In this document: piece by piece, positions 10,150-21,042 of the stretch
How positions within the stretch are numbered: position 1 is the first letter of the stretch
Layout: every line of letters begins with the position of its first letter
Source of the DNA: Trichuris trichiura
Taxonomy: Eukaryota; Nematoda; Enoplea; Trichinellida; Trichuridae
Length of the DNA stretch: 64,000 nt
Assembly (NCBI GenBank): GCA_037903355.1
Contig: JBAJFE010000038.1
Location: 1,364,001 to 1,428,000 of the forward strand
Reading direction: 5' to 3'
Program-made: the position numbers and the translations under genes
Notes under the pieces: generated by a model
Told to the model about the DNA's origin: nothing
Databases searched by the model: none
What the model saw: the letters and a program-made list of their open reading frames with translations, nothing else

Positions 10150-13100
10150 ATGCATGATGAAGCCGCATCTTTTTGTTTCGACCGATCCAAGTTCACTCAT
10201 TCTGAATTCAACGCACAGCAATTGTTGCATAGTGCGATGGAGCTGGGCTTTTCCTTAGAGCGAATTCGAGATGATCTCCGTGTTTACTTGAAAATTATAC
10301 AGAACAGCATGATTGAAATGATCAACCAGGATTATGCCCATTTTGTTCTGCTCTCCGGCAATATTGTTAACCTGCGTTCTCCAGTTGACAAGCTGTTACA
10401 TTCGGTGGAAAATGCCGCCAATGAGATTGATCAGTCGGATACTCGTCTAAAAGCATTGGAACTGACGGAAAAACTGGAAGAACAACGACGTTTAAGCTCA
10501 TGCGCTCAACGGTTGCAGAGCAAATTGATCACAATGCAACTTCTTCAAAGAATAAAAAGCCTGCTGAAATCGTCTAATCCGGATAGCTTCGTCCTTTCGG
10601 TTTTGGCAAGACAAATTCTTAAAGCAAAAGTAGCAGTTGAGCTGAATGACGAGAAGAGTAATAGAGATACGTTGAATCGTTGCCTAACTCAAATCGGCGA
10701 ATACCTACAAGCTGAGTTTGGACCTTCATTTCTGCTATCAATTCAAAACGAAGATCACAATAACGTTGGAAAGCTTCTCGAGCTGTTCGTGGCATGTGGC
10801 TGCGACGACGCTCTACATGCTATTTTTATAGCTGAATTTGTAAATCCACGGTTGAATGAATGCCTTTCGAAGCGTGAGGCACATTTCAAAGCTGTGTTAT
10901 GTGAGTTGATTGCTGTTCACGAGGAATACTCATCTTTGATGTCCAAAGCTGCCAAATCTTCGGGCGTTACCTTCCTGACAGACTGCTTACTAATGGCGTT
11001 AGTTGGCTTTACGGAACGACATCTGAAGTCCAGCTTTGTTCCAACAAATCCATCCAACTTCCGGGATACATACAAAGCATTCAACAATTTTGCTGCTGAA
11101 TTGGTTCGCAGGTGCGGTTGCGTTGAGGCTTCAACCTCGAAACTGTTAAAGATGACCCGTTCCAAGTTCGACGTTCAGGTTTATCATCAACTTTGCTGCT
11201 TGGAAACTTTAAGCGGTCTTGAAGAAAGAATGAAACTTTCTATGCCATTAGAGCCTTCCACCGGCGGTGCTTACCATTATAAGTTGCATGATCTGCTTTG
11301 CAACACGTTGGAAAAGATATGGTCTGAGGAACAATCAACAGACTGTCTTTTCTCGCTTCCCTTGGCTTGGTCCTGCCTAATTCTCACTTTCAGGTGAGCA
11401 TGTTTGCTACTTTTTAGAGCTACGAACTTTTGGAGAAAGAAGCAACGCATTTTGAGAGATCAACATCGCAATAATTTAACTATGATATTTTTTGATCGTT
11501 TTTAAGCTAACTTTCAATGTATAATGTAATCTATTGCCCCTTTCGTTTAATCCACACCACCACAGCACTTTAATGCGCTAAAAGATGATCGACAAAGGTG
11601 AGCCACTGAGAAGAAAGGAGACTGTAATAAACGGATCCAAAATTGCGCACCATAACCATTTTATTGGCACGCTGCAGATAGAGGTCAGTTATTTCTGATA
11701 CCGGGCGGGCTAACGGTACCGCCAGCGGTTTTACAGTAGGTTGTAAGGAAGTTGAGTTAGTCTGAAAACTTAAATATCGGTTGATATAGGAAACCAATTG
11801 CTGAGCATCTCATCTTTGTGTAGCCGACAGAAAATTATATGATATTATATTTTCAGTCCCAAAGGCTGTGTTTCTTTGGTATGGCATTCTCAGTGGAAAA
11901 CCCATCGTTTCAGAAAGTCTTAGTTTTTCATTTATAACTCTTTCTGCGGGCATAGATGATGATCAAAATTGTTAACGCGTTGCTCCCTCCCTCCCGCAAT
12001 TTCTAGACTCCGTGGGTAACAGAACCTATGGGCGATAGCGAACTTCGACGTATATGAAGTCTAAACACGTCTCTATGTGTCCATAGGAAAGCCTAATTTA
12101 TTAATACAAAAAAGGAATAGCACGAAGTGAACAGTAGCAAAAGGTATGGAGTTAAATACTTTCTCGAGGTGGTGGTACGATGTCCACATTATGAGTCCAC
12201 CTGAAATGAATCTTGCAGGCACGGTGACAACGTTTTCGCTGACTCCTATGCGCCGAAGGTAGATCGCATGCACTATGAAAATCTTAAGCATTAGACAAGC
12301 GTAAACAGTGGCCTTGTTTTCCTTGATAAATTGCTTAATTGAGCGTCCGTTCTTAGATTAGTCCAGCTGTTCACTATCAACCGTACTAACGTTTGGATCG
12401 AATCGTTCTTTCTCGCATATCCGAATTTTTATCATAATCTGATCTTTCTCTTTAAGGTTTTTATTAAGTAAAACATGAGTCGATGTGATAATTCCTGTCG
12501 CGAACGAGGTCATGAACAAACACATTCGATCTGCTAGCGTAAGGCGTTACTAGGCGAATCACTTATAAGGGGGGTACTCGACTTAGGATGCATTTCGCTA
12601 CATGCGTTCCGTCATAAGTCGAAATGCCTGATCAATGCATTTAATGTCGAACCGGACAGCAGAAGCGGTGGTTTGCTGCTGATACTTTCCCCGATTGGTT
12701 TCCTTTTGTCACATTGGCCTGCACATTGGTTCAGTGTTATCATCGATGTGCATTTGGGTTTTGGCTTATGCTGAGATTAAGTCGAACCGCGTAGTATTAG
12801 ACCTGTATCATCATAGGAAAGACGAACTGCCACGGTGGAAGGTCCACGCAGCGAAATAGATTCAGAAGACTGTAAGGAACCCATACTGAAGATTAGAAAA
12901 GATGGAACGTCAGAGGTTCACGGAACCTGTTTTAACATCGTTAAACTCTTGAATTAGCTTACAGTTGAGGGTAATCATGTCGTGCAAGACTGCTTTGTAA
13001 TGCAGCAGTTCTATTCTGTAGTTAATAATGTAGAACTCTGTATTTGGCAACTACATTAATGTACATATACATATGAGAGCTCACTGACCGTTTCCGTATA

Positions 13101-16080
13101 CTCAACTAATACTTGCGAGACAGTAATAGTATACCGACAATCTGAAGTTAACTCCCTGCTTGAATCAATGACCGCTGGAAGAAGGCATCTTTGTGTTGGT
13201 TGATAGCGTATCAGGAGTAGGCTGCGTTAAGAAGCCACAGAGTTTTCTTTCTGTATACTTCCCTGTAACTGACGACAGCACTTGAATCTGTCGATCAACT
13301 TTCGCAAACCTTTCGCAGTATATGTTCTCTATATATTCGTACATACAAATAACAAAATACGCATTTTGAAGCGAATGTGTTCCACTATCGAACCCATCGC
13401 AAGTTGGGGACCCCCTGCATTTTGTTATCTATATGTAGGTGTATATTGAAGATTTTTACTGCGACAGATTTGCAAAAGTTGATCGGAACATTCAAATGCT
13501 TTGTCAGTTACGAAGAAATGTACAGAAGAATATAGATACAAATTTTTGTGGCTTCTTAACAGAGCCTACTCTTGGTACGCTGTCAACCAACACAAGGATG
13601 TCTTCTGTCAGTTGTCATTGATTCAAGCAGGGAGACAACTTTGGATTGTCGGTGTACCATTACTGTCTTGCAAATATTAGCTGAGTACACTAAAGCGGTC
13701 AGTGTGCTCTCATATGTATATGTACATTAATGTAGTTGCCGCATACAGAGTTCTATGTTATTTATTGTAGAATAGAATTGCTGCATTACAAAGCAGCCTT
13801 GCACGCCATGATTACCCTCAACTGTAAGCTAATTCAAGAATTTAACCATGTTAAAACAGGTTCCGTGAACATCTGACGTTCAATCTTTTCTAATCTTCAG
13901 TATGGGTTCCTTACAGTCCGTCCAGTCTATATCGCTGCGTGGACCTCCCACCGTGGCAGTTCGTCTTTCTTATACTGATATAGGTTTAATACCATGTAGT
14001 TCGATTTCGCCTTAGCATAAACCTAAACCTAAACTGTGTATCTGATAGCAGTGAACTTAGATGTGGCGAACGGAGGCTAATGGGGAGCTCCTGCTTGTAG
14101 GATTAGTACGGTAAATTAACTTGGACGAAAAAGTGATTCACCCGCTTCATGAGGAAGAAAACAGCATAGTGCGTAATTTCATTCCGTTACGTAGAATGGT
14201 TTACAAAACAAATGGTACTGCTTGTTCATTTGCACAATTTTTGGTTTATATTTTCGATTCAAGAATAGCAGAAACTGCTGTTGGCGAAACCATTGATGCT
14301 AGCGCGTATCTTCAGCCCTCTCTTAACAGCAGTATAGATGGTGACCTGTGCGTATCCTTGCTTTTGATATTTTGCTCTTTGTCTAATTTTAATTTAAAGT
14401 ACGAGCATAAATGAAAGGAGCAGAAGTGCTAGCGCAATTGAAAGCAATTACGCAAAAGAAATTCTATTTTCTGCTAGTGTTTCCTTTAACAAGACTATTC
14501 ACACCGCGAATGTGAGTGGTGCAGGTGTCAAACAGCTTCCGCAAGCGTATACTTGTGGTAGCCAAGTGGAAGCTACTTGCAGAAAATGTTTTAAATGTAT
14601 CGTCTTTCGTTATCCATGCATTTCCAACCTTTACGTTTTAACGCTTTCGAATTACTGAAAAAAGAATCGTTTAGAATTGTTAAACGTTGTTAGAATTGTT
14701 GAATTGTCAAAAGAATTGTTTGAATTGTTAGACATATCCGGCCTATGCCCCACCACTGAAGACGGAGATAGTAGCGTTCCGAAAGCTCTGGTTTTTGCAT
14801 TGGCTTGTTTGTTTAATCGTTTTTTTACCGCTCAAGGCGAACAATTTATTTTACCAATAAAAAATAATGCTGTGATCCGTTATGAAAAGTTCCATCTTTA
14901 ATTCGCTTTCGAATCGTTGAAAAAGAATTGTTTTGTTCAGACGATTACACCAGGCATACGATTGCGGAAGCATTTTGAAGCCTTTGCGTTTAATTGAGTA
15001 AAATGTCTCAGGCAATTTCGACGCAATTGCTATCTATCGTCACGGTCGCTGCCTAATTTTCTTTATATAAAGTTTTACAGTTTCCCTCTGGGATCACCCT
15101 TTCGAAAAATGCGTTGATTTAATAGTTCTGCATAGACTAATGGAGAATTGTACGATTGTTATCTTAAATGACGTCTTGTCAGTTGTGTTAGTACTTATAT
15201 CGAGTACTTGCTCACTTTCATAGGTACAGCTATGACCATAAATACAAATTTAAAGCCTTTCAAGTTGTAGCTAAGCTCTGTTGCACGGTGCTTCATTTTT
15301 ATTTCTCAATTTTTCAGAGTGCTGAATGTCTACGAAAACTTTGTCGGCGAATATCATCGAAATTGTAAATCGCTGTTGGACGAGCTCGATTTTGCCACGG
15401 ACAAACCATGCAAACAGAGCGTCGATGACATCGTTCATTTTATAAAAGACGGCTTTCAATTTGTAGACTTTTTGTCAAAAATTTATGATCGTCTGCTACT
15501 GCCCAAATGGAGCGGCGATTTCTCTGCTTCGCGAGTTCATGAAGTCGTGAAATCTAGCTTATCTTCAATTGAACTAGCCATATCCGGGCTTGTCAGCAGC
15601 TTATTAACCGATTGGTTATCCGGTCGTCTAATCTGTCGTTGGGCAGCCGTTAGTGAACTGCCTCGGCTGTTTCGCTGGACACGCAAAGAGAACCCTAGTA
15701 CGCCCTCCTCTTACATGATGGACGGTTGCAACTTGTTAGTTAAGATTCACCAGTTGCTTTCCGATGCATCCGTTCCCAATAATTTACTCCGCGAAATGCT
15801 CCGCCGCACCTTGGATACCGCAACTTCCATTTACGCCAACAACGTGTCTCAAGTGCTCAGTTCGGTTGATCAGGTCTCTTCGAGTCTTAGCAAACTGAAA
15901 CGCAGTACCAAAATGGCTGCAGCTGACGTTCTGAGCGACGACGGCAAGATTAAGTTGCAATTGCAACTGGACTTGTTTAAAGTAAAAACTGTGTTGGACA
16001 GTCTCCCTCTGCCGGACGACTGTGATGCTTATTCGACATTGTCTCGCCTCGCCAAGGAAGTGGGAGGTTCACTTCAGTGA
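10150..16080 (+). CDS. COG2: Conserved oligomeric Golgi complex subunit 2
   Basis: Two exons, 10150-11393 and 15318-16080, join through CAG|gtgagc and tttttcag in phase 2 to give 668 residues (human COG2 has 738). The N-terminus has CFDRSKF, then LERIRDDLRVYLKIIQNSMI and INQDYAHFVLLSGNIVNL, the conserved COG2 tethering-complex region. Leucine- and glutamate-rich coiled-coil sequence follows. The second exon carries PRLFRWTRKENP, TPSSYMMD and DDGKIKLQLQLDL, which match the human C-terminal half. COG2 is a core subunit of lobe A of the COG tether for retrograde intra-Golgi transport. The splice falls inside the block equivalent to WRLTLQILARYSVFVNEL in human, so no middle exon is missing. The single 3.9 kb intron is about 50 times the length of most introns here and holds transposon insertions. 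Confidence 0.93.
12735..14055. repeat. About 1.3 kb foldback element in the COG2 intron
   Basis: Left arm (about 12735-13365) and right arm (about 13420-14055) are reverse complements along their whole length, roughly 80-90% identical by eye, with only about 55 bases between them. Matched blocks include GAAAGACGAACTGCCACGG, TTAGCTTACAGTTGAGGGTA and ACATTAATGTACATATACAT. There is no plausible ORF. The transcript would fold into a very long hairpin within the COG2 pre-mRNA. This is a foldback or MITE-type element of unknown superfamily. Confidence 0.85.
14642..14933 (+). mobile_element. Aged PLE pseudo-LTR insertion with direct flanks
   Basis: A hammerhead-like unit at 14753-14791 is followed by a tail with TTTTACC and ATCCGTTATGAAAAG, like other PLE pseudo-LTR tails. 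The segment is bracketed by imperfect direct repeats of about 30 bases beginning CGCTTTCGAAT (14642-14672 and 14904-14933), perhaps an old duplicated target. Several GAATTGTT repeats lie just inside the left flank (14664-14730). Confidence 0.5.
14753..14791 (+). ncRNA. Hammerhead-like motif with compensatory stem I
   Basis: CCA, CTGAAGA, C, hairpin GGA-loop-TCC, GAAA, AGCT, C, TGG. Stem I here is CCA/TGG instead of CCG/CGG, so both sides of the helix changed together compared with the copies at 7.1, 25.6 and 46.8 kb. Confidence 0.6.
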
Positions 16081-16819
16081 CGTCAACAAGTCTTATTGTC
16101 CCAAAGGTTTTCTTACTCGGTCCCATTGGCTAAACTTGCCTGCCGCTAAAATGAAAAGTATATTTACTCTTGTCTTGAAAAGTTGAGCTGATTGAGCCGT
16201 ATGACGTAATTGCCTTTGGAATTTCAAGTTAAAAACCTATATTTGGCAAAAGTGGAAACATTAAATAATCATTGCGTTAATACTTAGCATTCTGTTATGC
16301 GTGTAGTGTTGACGAAGTCTTCTGCGGTGAATTTTGTGGACTGGTCAGGGTCTCTTCCGCGCGTGCAGAGTCAAGAATTTGACGTCAGAGAAACTAGCTG
16401 TTACGTTACTCAAGCAGAGAGTTTTGTTTGGATTTCCAGAATCGGCCAGAGGTAGGCGCCCAAAGTCAAAAAGTCGTTAGCATTTTGGCCGCATATTTGC
16501 TCAGAAATGCTTGTGGGTGGCTGATCAGATAACAAAGTCGTAAACCATTTGGCTTCTACTGCAAAGTGACCAAGCAAGAGGCGCCATCAAAGCAATTTTG
16601 CGGCCGTCTGGTCACCGAGTAAATTGGCAAAGTTTCCTCGGAAAATTCAGTGGGCGGACGAGTTGGAAATGCCGGTCAATCGTTGAGCGTGTATAAAGTT
16701 TCGTTCCTCTCGATGTCACGATTAATTATCGACAACGCGCGAATTGTGCGACTGCTCGAAACGTCAAAGTTCTTGTTGACCTCAGGCGCCTTCTGCCTGG
16801 AGCACACAACCTTTTCTAG
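16081..16819. other. 3' flank of COG2 and 5' flank of the Ig-EGF gene
   Basis: I found no further COG2 exon. A signal-peptide exon for the downstream Ig-EGF gene might lie here, but no candidate is convincing. A plus-strand ORF at 16650-16859 runs across the first assigned exon in the wrong frame. Confidence 0.4.
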
Positions 16820-17888
16820 ATGGAAAACATGTCAGCGGAAAGTTTCGACGAAGCAGTAGCTGTACCGATCTATGAGTTGCGCCTGGACGAAGGTGCAAGA
16901 GCACTGCGGTTATTTACGTTCCGCAGGTTACGATAGGTCAATGTTTTAGGATCTCAGGAGACAGTCGACGTACCTGTTGGCGGCCCAGTGGTCCTACGAT
17001 GTGTGGATCTGAGCGGGACGCCCATTGATAATGAGTTTCTTTTTTGGCTGTACCAAGGGCAGCGCTTGGGTGAACGCAATGGAATTATGATTGCCACTGA
17101 TGACAAGAAGTAGGCTCGAGATCTTTCGTCACCTTCGCCATGATCACTTTTAAAACAGAAAAGTTTCCAACCTGAAAATATACCAACTGGATGAAAGTTA
17201 CGTCGGTATCTACGAATGTATTGCAAAAGCTGGGCCGCATACATTGATGAAAGCTAAGCTGAGGGTACGGGCCGGACGAGGTTCGTATGAACCTTGATTT
17301 AGCCCTTCGCCAAATTATTGCCAATGCAGAGAGTGCCAGTCTTTTTCAAGAAGACGAACTTTGTCCACCCGACATGCGTGACTTCTGCAGCAACGGAGGA
17401 ACTTGTTTGATGCATAAGCCGACGAGTACCTACTTGTGCAGGTATGTTGGCGCTTGCTGAAGTTGCACCTTTTCCATAAGATTCGTGCGTGTTCAGGTGC
17501 CCCCATGAGTACGTTGGAAAGCGGTGTGAGTATTTGGAGAGCCTGGTTGTTTCGAGCAAACGATTTAACGAAGATTGCAACTGTATATACTTTTACTGTA
17601 TAGCGCCCTACCTTCCTGCGAATTTAGCTGCGTCAAACTTCAGATGTTGCCACCGAACGAAATAGAGGAATCGTAATCTGCTCTCTATTAAGTTGCATAA
17701 TTTTTCTGCTCATCTTTTGTTTCCTTTTATACATCAAGCACAGGTAAACTCGCTGTGGAATTTTTACTTTTTCCAGTACTACGGGTAGTACTTGTAGGCA
17801 AGTCTCCAAACGACCTTCGAAGAGAGATAACAATCACAGTCATGCACAAAGCGGTTCGTTTTCTGGCAGTGCAACATTGCGATTGCAG
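16820..17888 (+). CDS. Ig-EGF-transmembrane protein, neuregulin/Vein-like (partial)
   Basis: Seven exons chain in frame: 16820-16892, 16950-17109, 17159-17280, 17330-17441, 17497-17545, 17628-17743, 17777-17888. Introns are 33-82 nt with GT/AG ends. The product has an Ig domain (LRCVDLSG, then FWLYQGQ, then YQLDESYVGIYECIAKAG). An EGF domain follows with six cysteines (CPPDMRDFC, NGGTC, YLCRCPHEYVGKRCE). After it comes a hydrophobic segment (GIVICSLLSCIIFLLIFCFL) and then basic cytoplasmic sequence. This order is that of membrane-bound neuregulins; Drosophila Vein has Ig-EGF but is secreted. A role as an EGF-receptor ligand is inferred. The first exon begins ATG after an in-frame stop and no signal peptide is seen; neuregulins can lack one, or an upstream exon may be missing. 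The 3' end is open: a donor at 17889 is possible, or the frame runs on to 18095 through a PLE palindrome. Confidence 0.8.
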
Positions 17889-17967
17889 GTAATCTGTCAG
17901 CCTTTGTTTTTTATTGATCCTTCTTATTGCACTGAAAATAAAACTCTTTCTAACAGGCATGTGAAAT

Positions 17968-18050
17968 TACATAATTGCTATACGGAAAAGCTATCTGTTG
18001 AATATTTATTCGGCGAAGCTTTCGGGAAACTTTTCCGTACTACAATTATG
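17968..18050. repeat. PLE pseudo-LTR palindrome remnant
   Basis: CATAATTG...TACGGAAAAG on the left pairs with CTTTTCCGTA...CAATTATG on the right. The loop holds CGAAGCTTTCGGG, the complement of the hammerhead 3' half. The sequence closely resembles the palindrome at 29.6 kb. It lies immediately 3' of the last assigned exon of the Ig-EGF gene. Confidence 0.65.
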
Positions 18051-18289
18051 ATCCTTCTTATTAATCTTCAGCCGAATTACTTAAGAAACTGTTAGCATGA
18101 TGTGTCCAGTTAAGTCACGGAAACTTTTCAATGTGTAGTAGTTTTGAAGAGAAGCGGCTGTTTTCTGTGCCTAAGCAGGAAAATTTATAAATTTTCTGCG
18201 TAAAGCTATAGTTTAAAACTTTTGCATGAGTACTTACACGTCACGCAAGCTACGGTGCGCATGATCGAAGTTGAAACCTTTGCTTCCTC

Positions 18290-18960
18290 TTGCTTATAGA
18301 AAATGTTCTATCAAATGTGTTGGAGTTTTGAAGAAGTTCTGTCAATTTTGGACTGGAAGGTTCAAAACGCCATAACTCTTGTCCGAAAAAGCATTCTTAG
18401 CCAAACGTTCACCGTTCACATCTGCGCAACGTTTCCGATGTTCTAGAAGCGAATTTATGTCGTTTTGAGGAAACCTCGTACAACGAGTATTCATAAATTC
18501 ATAGATTGCATTTTGGAACTGATCTGCACTTTCGAACGCTTTCTAGCGGACGAAAGCGCTGAAGGCACAGAAAAGTTCGTAAGCGGTTAGGGACAGGTCC
18601 TCTGAATAAAGTTGATGTTCAAAAGCCTTAATCTTTAAGCACGCCATTTCTTGTTGGATAATTTATGCTTTATGCGATGAGGATTGTCATGAAGCAGAAG
18701 CCGCCCATTTGATTGGCCACTCTCCCGCCCATACTGTCTGCAGTTTTTGGTTTATCACTTCCACTTTACGGCAGTAAGATCATGCCGTGATGGTCTGGCC
18801 AGGTTGCAAGCTGCAGCGGACTACTTCTCTGCTGCAACACTAGATCAACAGAAGGGTCTCTTCCCATGCAAGCGATGTCAGAGGAGAATAATTGTCGGCT
18901 CATACGCAACTTTTCTTCTTGTTATCATATAGGACCCGTTTATTGTCACCGGTCAAGAAA
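18290..18960 (-). pseudogene. Degenerate mariner-type transposase
   Basis: Minus-strand translation in shifting frames shows a LLLHDNPHRIKHKLSNKK block like the mariner HDNARPH region. A long stretch, DLSLTAYELFCAFSAFVR and then FESADQFQNAIYEFM, follows, like the mariner third-aspartate and C-terminal region. Stops and frameshifts abound. The order on the minus strand agrees with a mariner C-terminal half. It differs from the copy at 1.7 kb. Confidence 0.6.
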
Positions 18961-19622
18961 GGCACGTTTCCGAAACGAGTTATGTTGCTGCATCGGAAAC
19001 GGCTATCATCTTTTTGATTATTAGTCAGCTGGCGGCAAGTAACACTGCAGTTTCTTGATCTTTCTAATTTGGGCAAATGAATAGAGACTGCACTGTAATG
19101 TGCTCCTAGGTCTGCTGCAAATGCCTGAGTTGTTGTTTCCGGTCGTGCCTCCACCGGCGCTTGCAATTCATAGTTGTTCATTGATTACCTCTGACCAGCA
19201 GGAGACATCCTGGAGGTCAGCTGCTTTCCTGTCGTCACTACCGCATGATTCTTTCTCAGATCAGGGCGGACATTTCAAGTAGCCTCGGCGGCACTGTTAT
19301 CCCGTTTAAACTCAAAATGCATGAAGTTACTTACTTATCCGCTTCTAATTCAAAAGCCAGTAAGTAAACGAGGCGACAAAATTTTCGAATACGGCAAACT
19401 GAAGGAAAAAGAGCATCATGGTAGTTATGAAATGACGTTCAGGCTGTTGCGCAATAGCGCGGTATACCTTCAAGAACGTAGAACGAATTTAAGATTCCGA
19501 AAGGCAGACAGAACCTGTTCAACAACCTAACGTAATCGGCTTGAAAGAATCTTGGCCTATAACGTTTTTAGAGATATCAGACGGACACAGCTGACCGAAG
19601 TGGGTGAAAGTGTATTGGGTGT
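18961..19622. other. No gene identified
   Basis: Several overlapping short ORFs occur, such as 19321-19530 plus (69 codons, rich in K/R), but none has a recognised domain or convincing splice structure. Confidence 0.4.
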
Positions 19623-20093
19623 CTAGCATGCTGCTTCGGCTTCAAAAGTTTTTTTAATTGCAAGCAGAACGGATGTTTCTCGTTTTTTCAAAGGGTGTAC
19701 CCCTAAAAAATGGAGTTTATGTTTGTTACCGATTTCTTGATAAGAATTGAACAATTCTGTTGCTGAATGCTCATTGTTGTAGTTAGCTGGACCGAGAAAT
19801 TTTACACCCACGAGACTTTCTTCACTGTTGCGGACTGTTTCCCAGTTTTCTGCTGCGGAAATAAAGATGCCTATTTTTTTGGAAATACTTGAACCCCCTT
19901 TAAAGAAGGGATTGAATGATGAATTAGAATCTAGGCGAATGCTGGCACAGTCAGTTTTCAATATAAAATTTGAGAGAACTTGATCCTTTATTTTACATAG
20001 AATATTTATAGCCCTTCGTTCTTCGTACATCACCCGTGTCATCAGCCCGCCAAGTGACTTCCCAAGACGTGAACCCAAACGACGAAAGCGCAT
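19623..20093 (-). CDS. Unidentified protein, 156 residues
   Basis: I do not recognise the family. The ORF is open from an ATG at 20093 and could extend 13 codons further upstream to a TTG. The N-terminus is basic (MRFRRLGSRLGKSLGG), compatible with a mitochondrial targeting sequence, though that is only a guess. The middle is hydrophilic and no clear transmembrane segment is visible. It lies about 260 bp downstream of the ML-domain gene on the same strand. Extra exons cannot be excluded. Confidence 0.4.
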   Translation of the reverse strand: MRFRRLGSRLGKSLGGLMTRVMYEERRAINILCKIKDQVLSNFILKTDCASIRLDSNSSFNPFFKGGSSISKKIGIFISAAENWETVRNSEESLVGVKFLGPANYNNEHSATELFNSYQEIGNKHKLHFLGVHPLKKRETSVLLAIKKTFEAEAAC

Positions 20094-20349
20094 TGTTAAG
20101 TAGGAACTATCCGTTATTACCGCGGAGGCCAAAGGAGAGACGACTAAACGCCTGTTCCGACTAGAGTTGACGAGAACCTAATTTGTTGGGCCAGCTATTG
20201 TTCCGCCATTACAGTGGTTGTTGGCAAAATGTCGCATCGTCTGCCCTTGCTAAAAAATCAAAGAAGGCTGCCTGGAAGAATTCTTTATTTTTATGCCAAG
20301 CTTTATTTCGCAATAATTTAAATTTATGTCGATCTACCAAATTAGAGCT

Positions 20350-21042
20350 TCAGTTTTCTATGACACCCTCGATGCGAATGCAGGCCAATTCAGTTTCCGG
20401 ATGGTTACCATCACGGGCGACTACCTCGACAGCATAGGCGGCCTGCAAAATTTCTTTTGTCAGACTTGCAAAAAAGGCGACAACTTATTTAGATTACCCT
20501 GTTGTTCAGCAACGCAACGATAGGACCATACCCGGATGGGTCGAAACGCATTGTTATCTTGTTTATTCCGGGCAGTAATGGACAGCCAACGCACGCCCTC
20601 ATATTGCTACTGCAAAAATAGGATTGAACGCCTAGGTAGTTTGCGAAGCATAGACTTACAGGAGACCGAATGTGGGCAACGATCTCCAGGAGCAAGGAAA
20701 CCATAAAAGATTCATGTAGGTTTGAATGTCACCATCAGAAAGCATGTTGTTCACGGTATTCCCATTGTTAGCGACAACTATATGTACCGTAAAAGGTTTT
20801 CTTATGTTGACTGGGTATTTTTGAATTCCATCTGAGTTTGTGACAGTCAGATTAAGTACCTTTAGAGGGTGGTAGATATCTGGTCGTTTAAAGAACGTTG
20901 TAGAGTTGGCTTTTACGGCACAAAAGATTGGTCTACCTGTACGACATTCTTGAACGCGAATAGTTTTCTCTATACTGGCCGGGGTTGGACAGGAAGCAAA
21001 AGCAGTGGACAGGCAAGAAATGAGAGCAAGCTTCAGCAGCAT
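20350..21042 (-). CDS. Secreted ML-domain (NPC2/MD-2-like) lipid-binding protein
   Basis: Three exons on the minus strand, 20660-21042, 20498-20609 and 20350-20442, splice in frame through gtaagt/tttgcag and gtaatc/ttgcag introns of 50 and 55 nt to give 195 residues. A signal peptide (MLLKLALISCLSTAFA) starts the protein. ML-domain features are VQECRTGRPIFCAV, then WFPCSW, then CVGCPLLPGINKITMRF and a final YAVEVVARDGN...LACIRIE. ML proteins bind sterols or other lipids in a beta-sandwich pocket; NPC2 hands cholesterol to NPC1 in lysosomes. The ligand here is unknown. An AATAAA signal (minus strand, 20302-20307) follows the stop by about 43 nt. Plus-strand ORFs over 20183-20523 are shadows of this gene. 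Confidence 0.85.

Noticed and set aside
12735..14055. Assembly artefact (inverted duplication at a contig join)
   Set aside because: The arms differ at many positions, which a false duplication would not show; read support was not available to confirm.
16650..16859. ORF proposed as a first exon of the Ig-EGF gene
   Set aside because: Its frame does not join the exon at 16820 and it shows no signal peptide.
20183..20523. Plus-strand ORFs of 84 and 65 codons
   Set aside because: They overlap minus-strand exons and introns of the ML-domain gene, whose spliced product has a signal peptide and the family signature.
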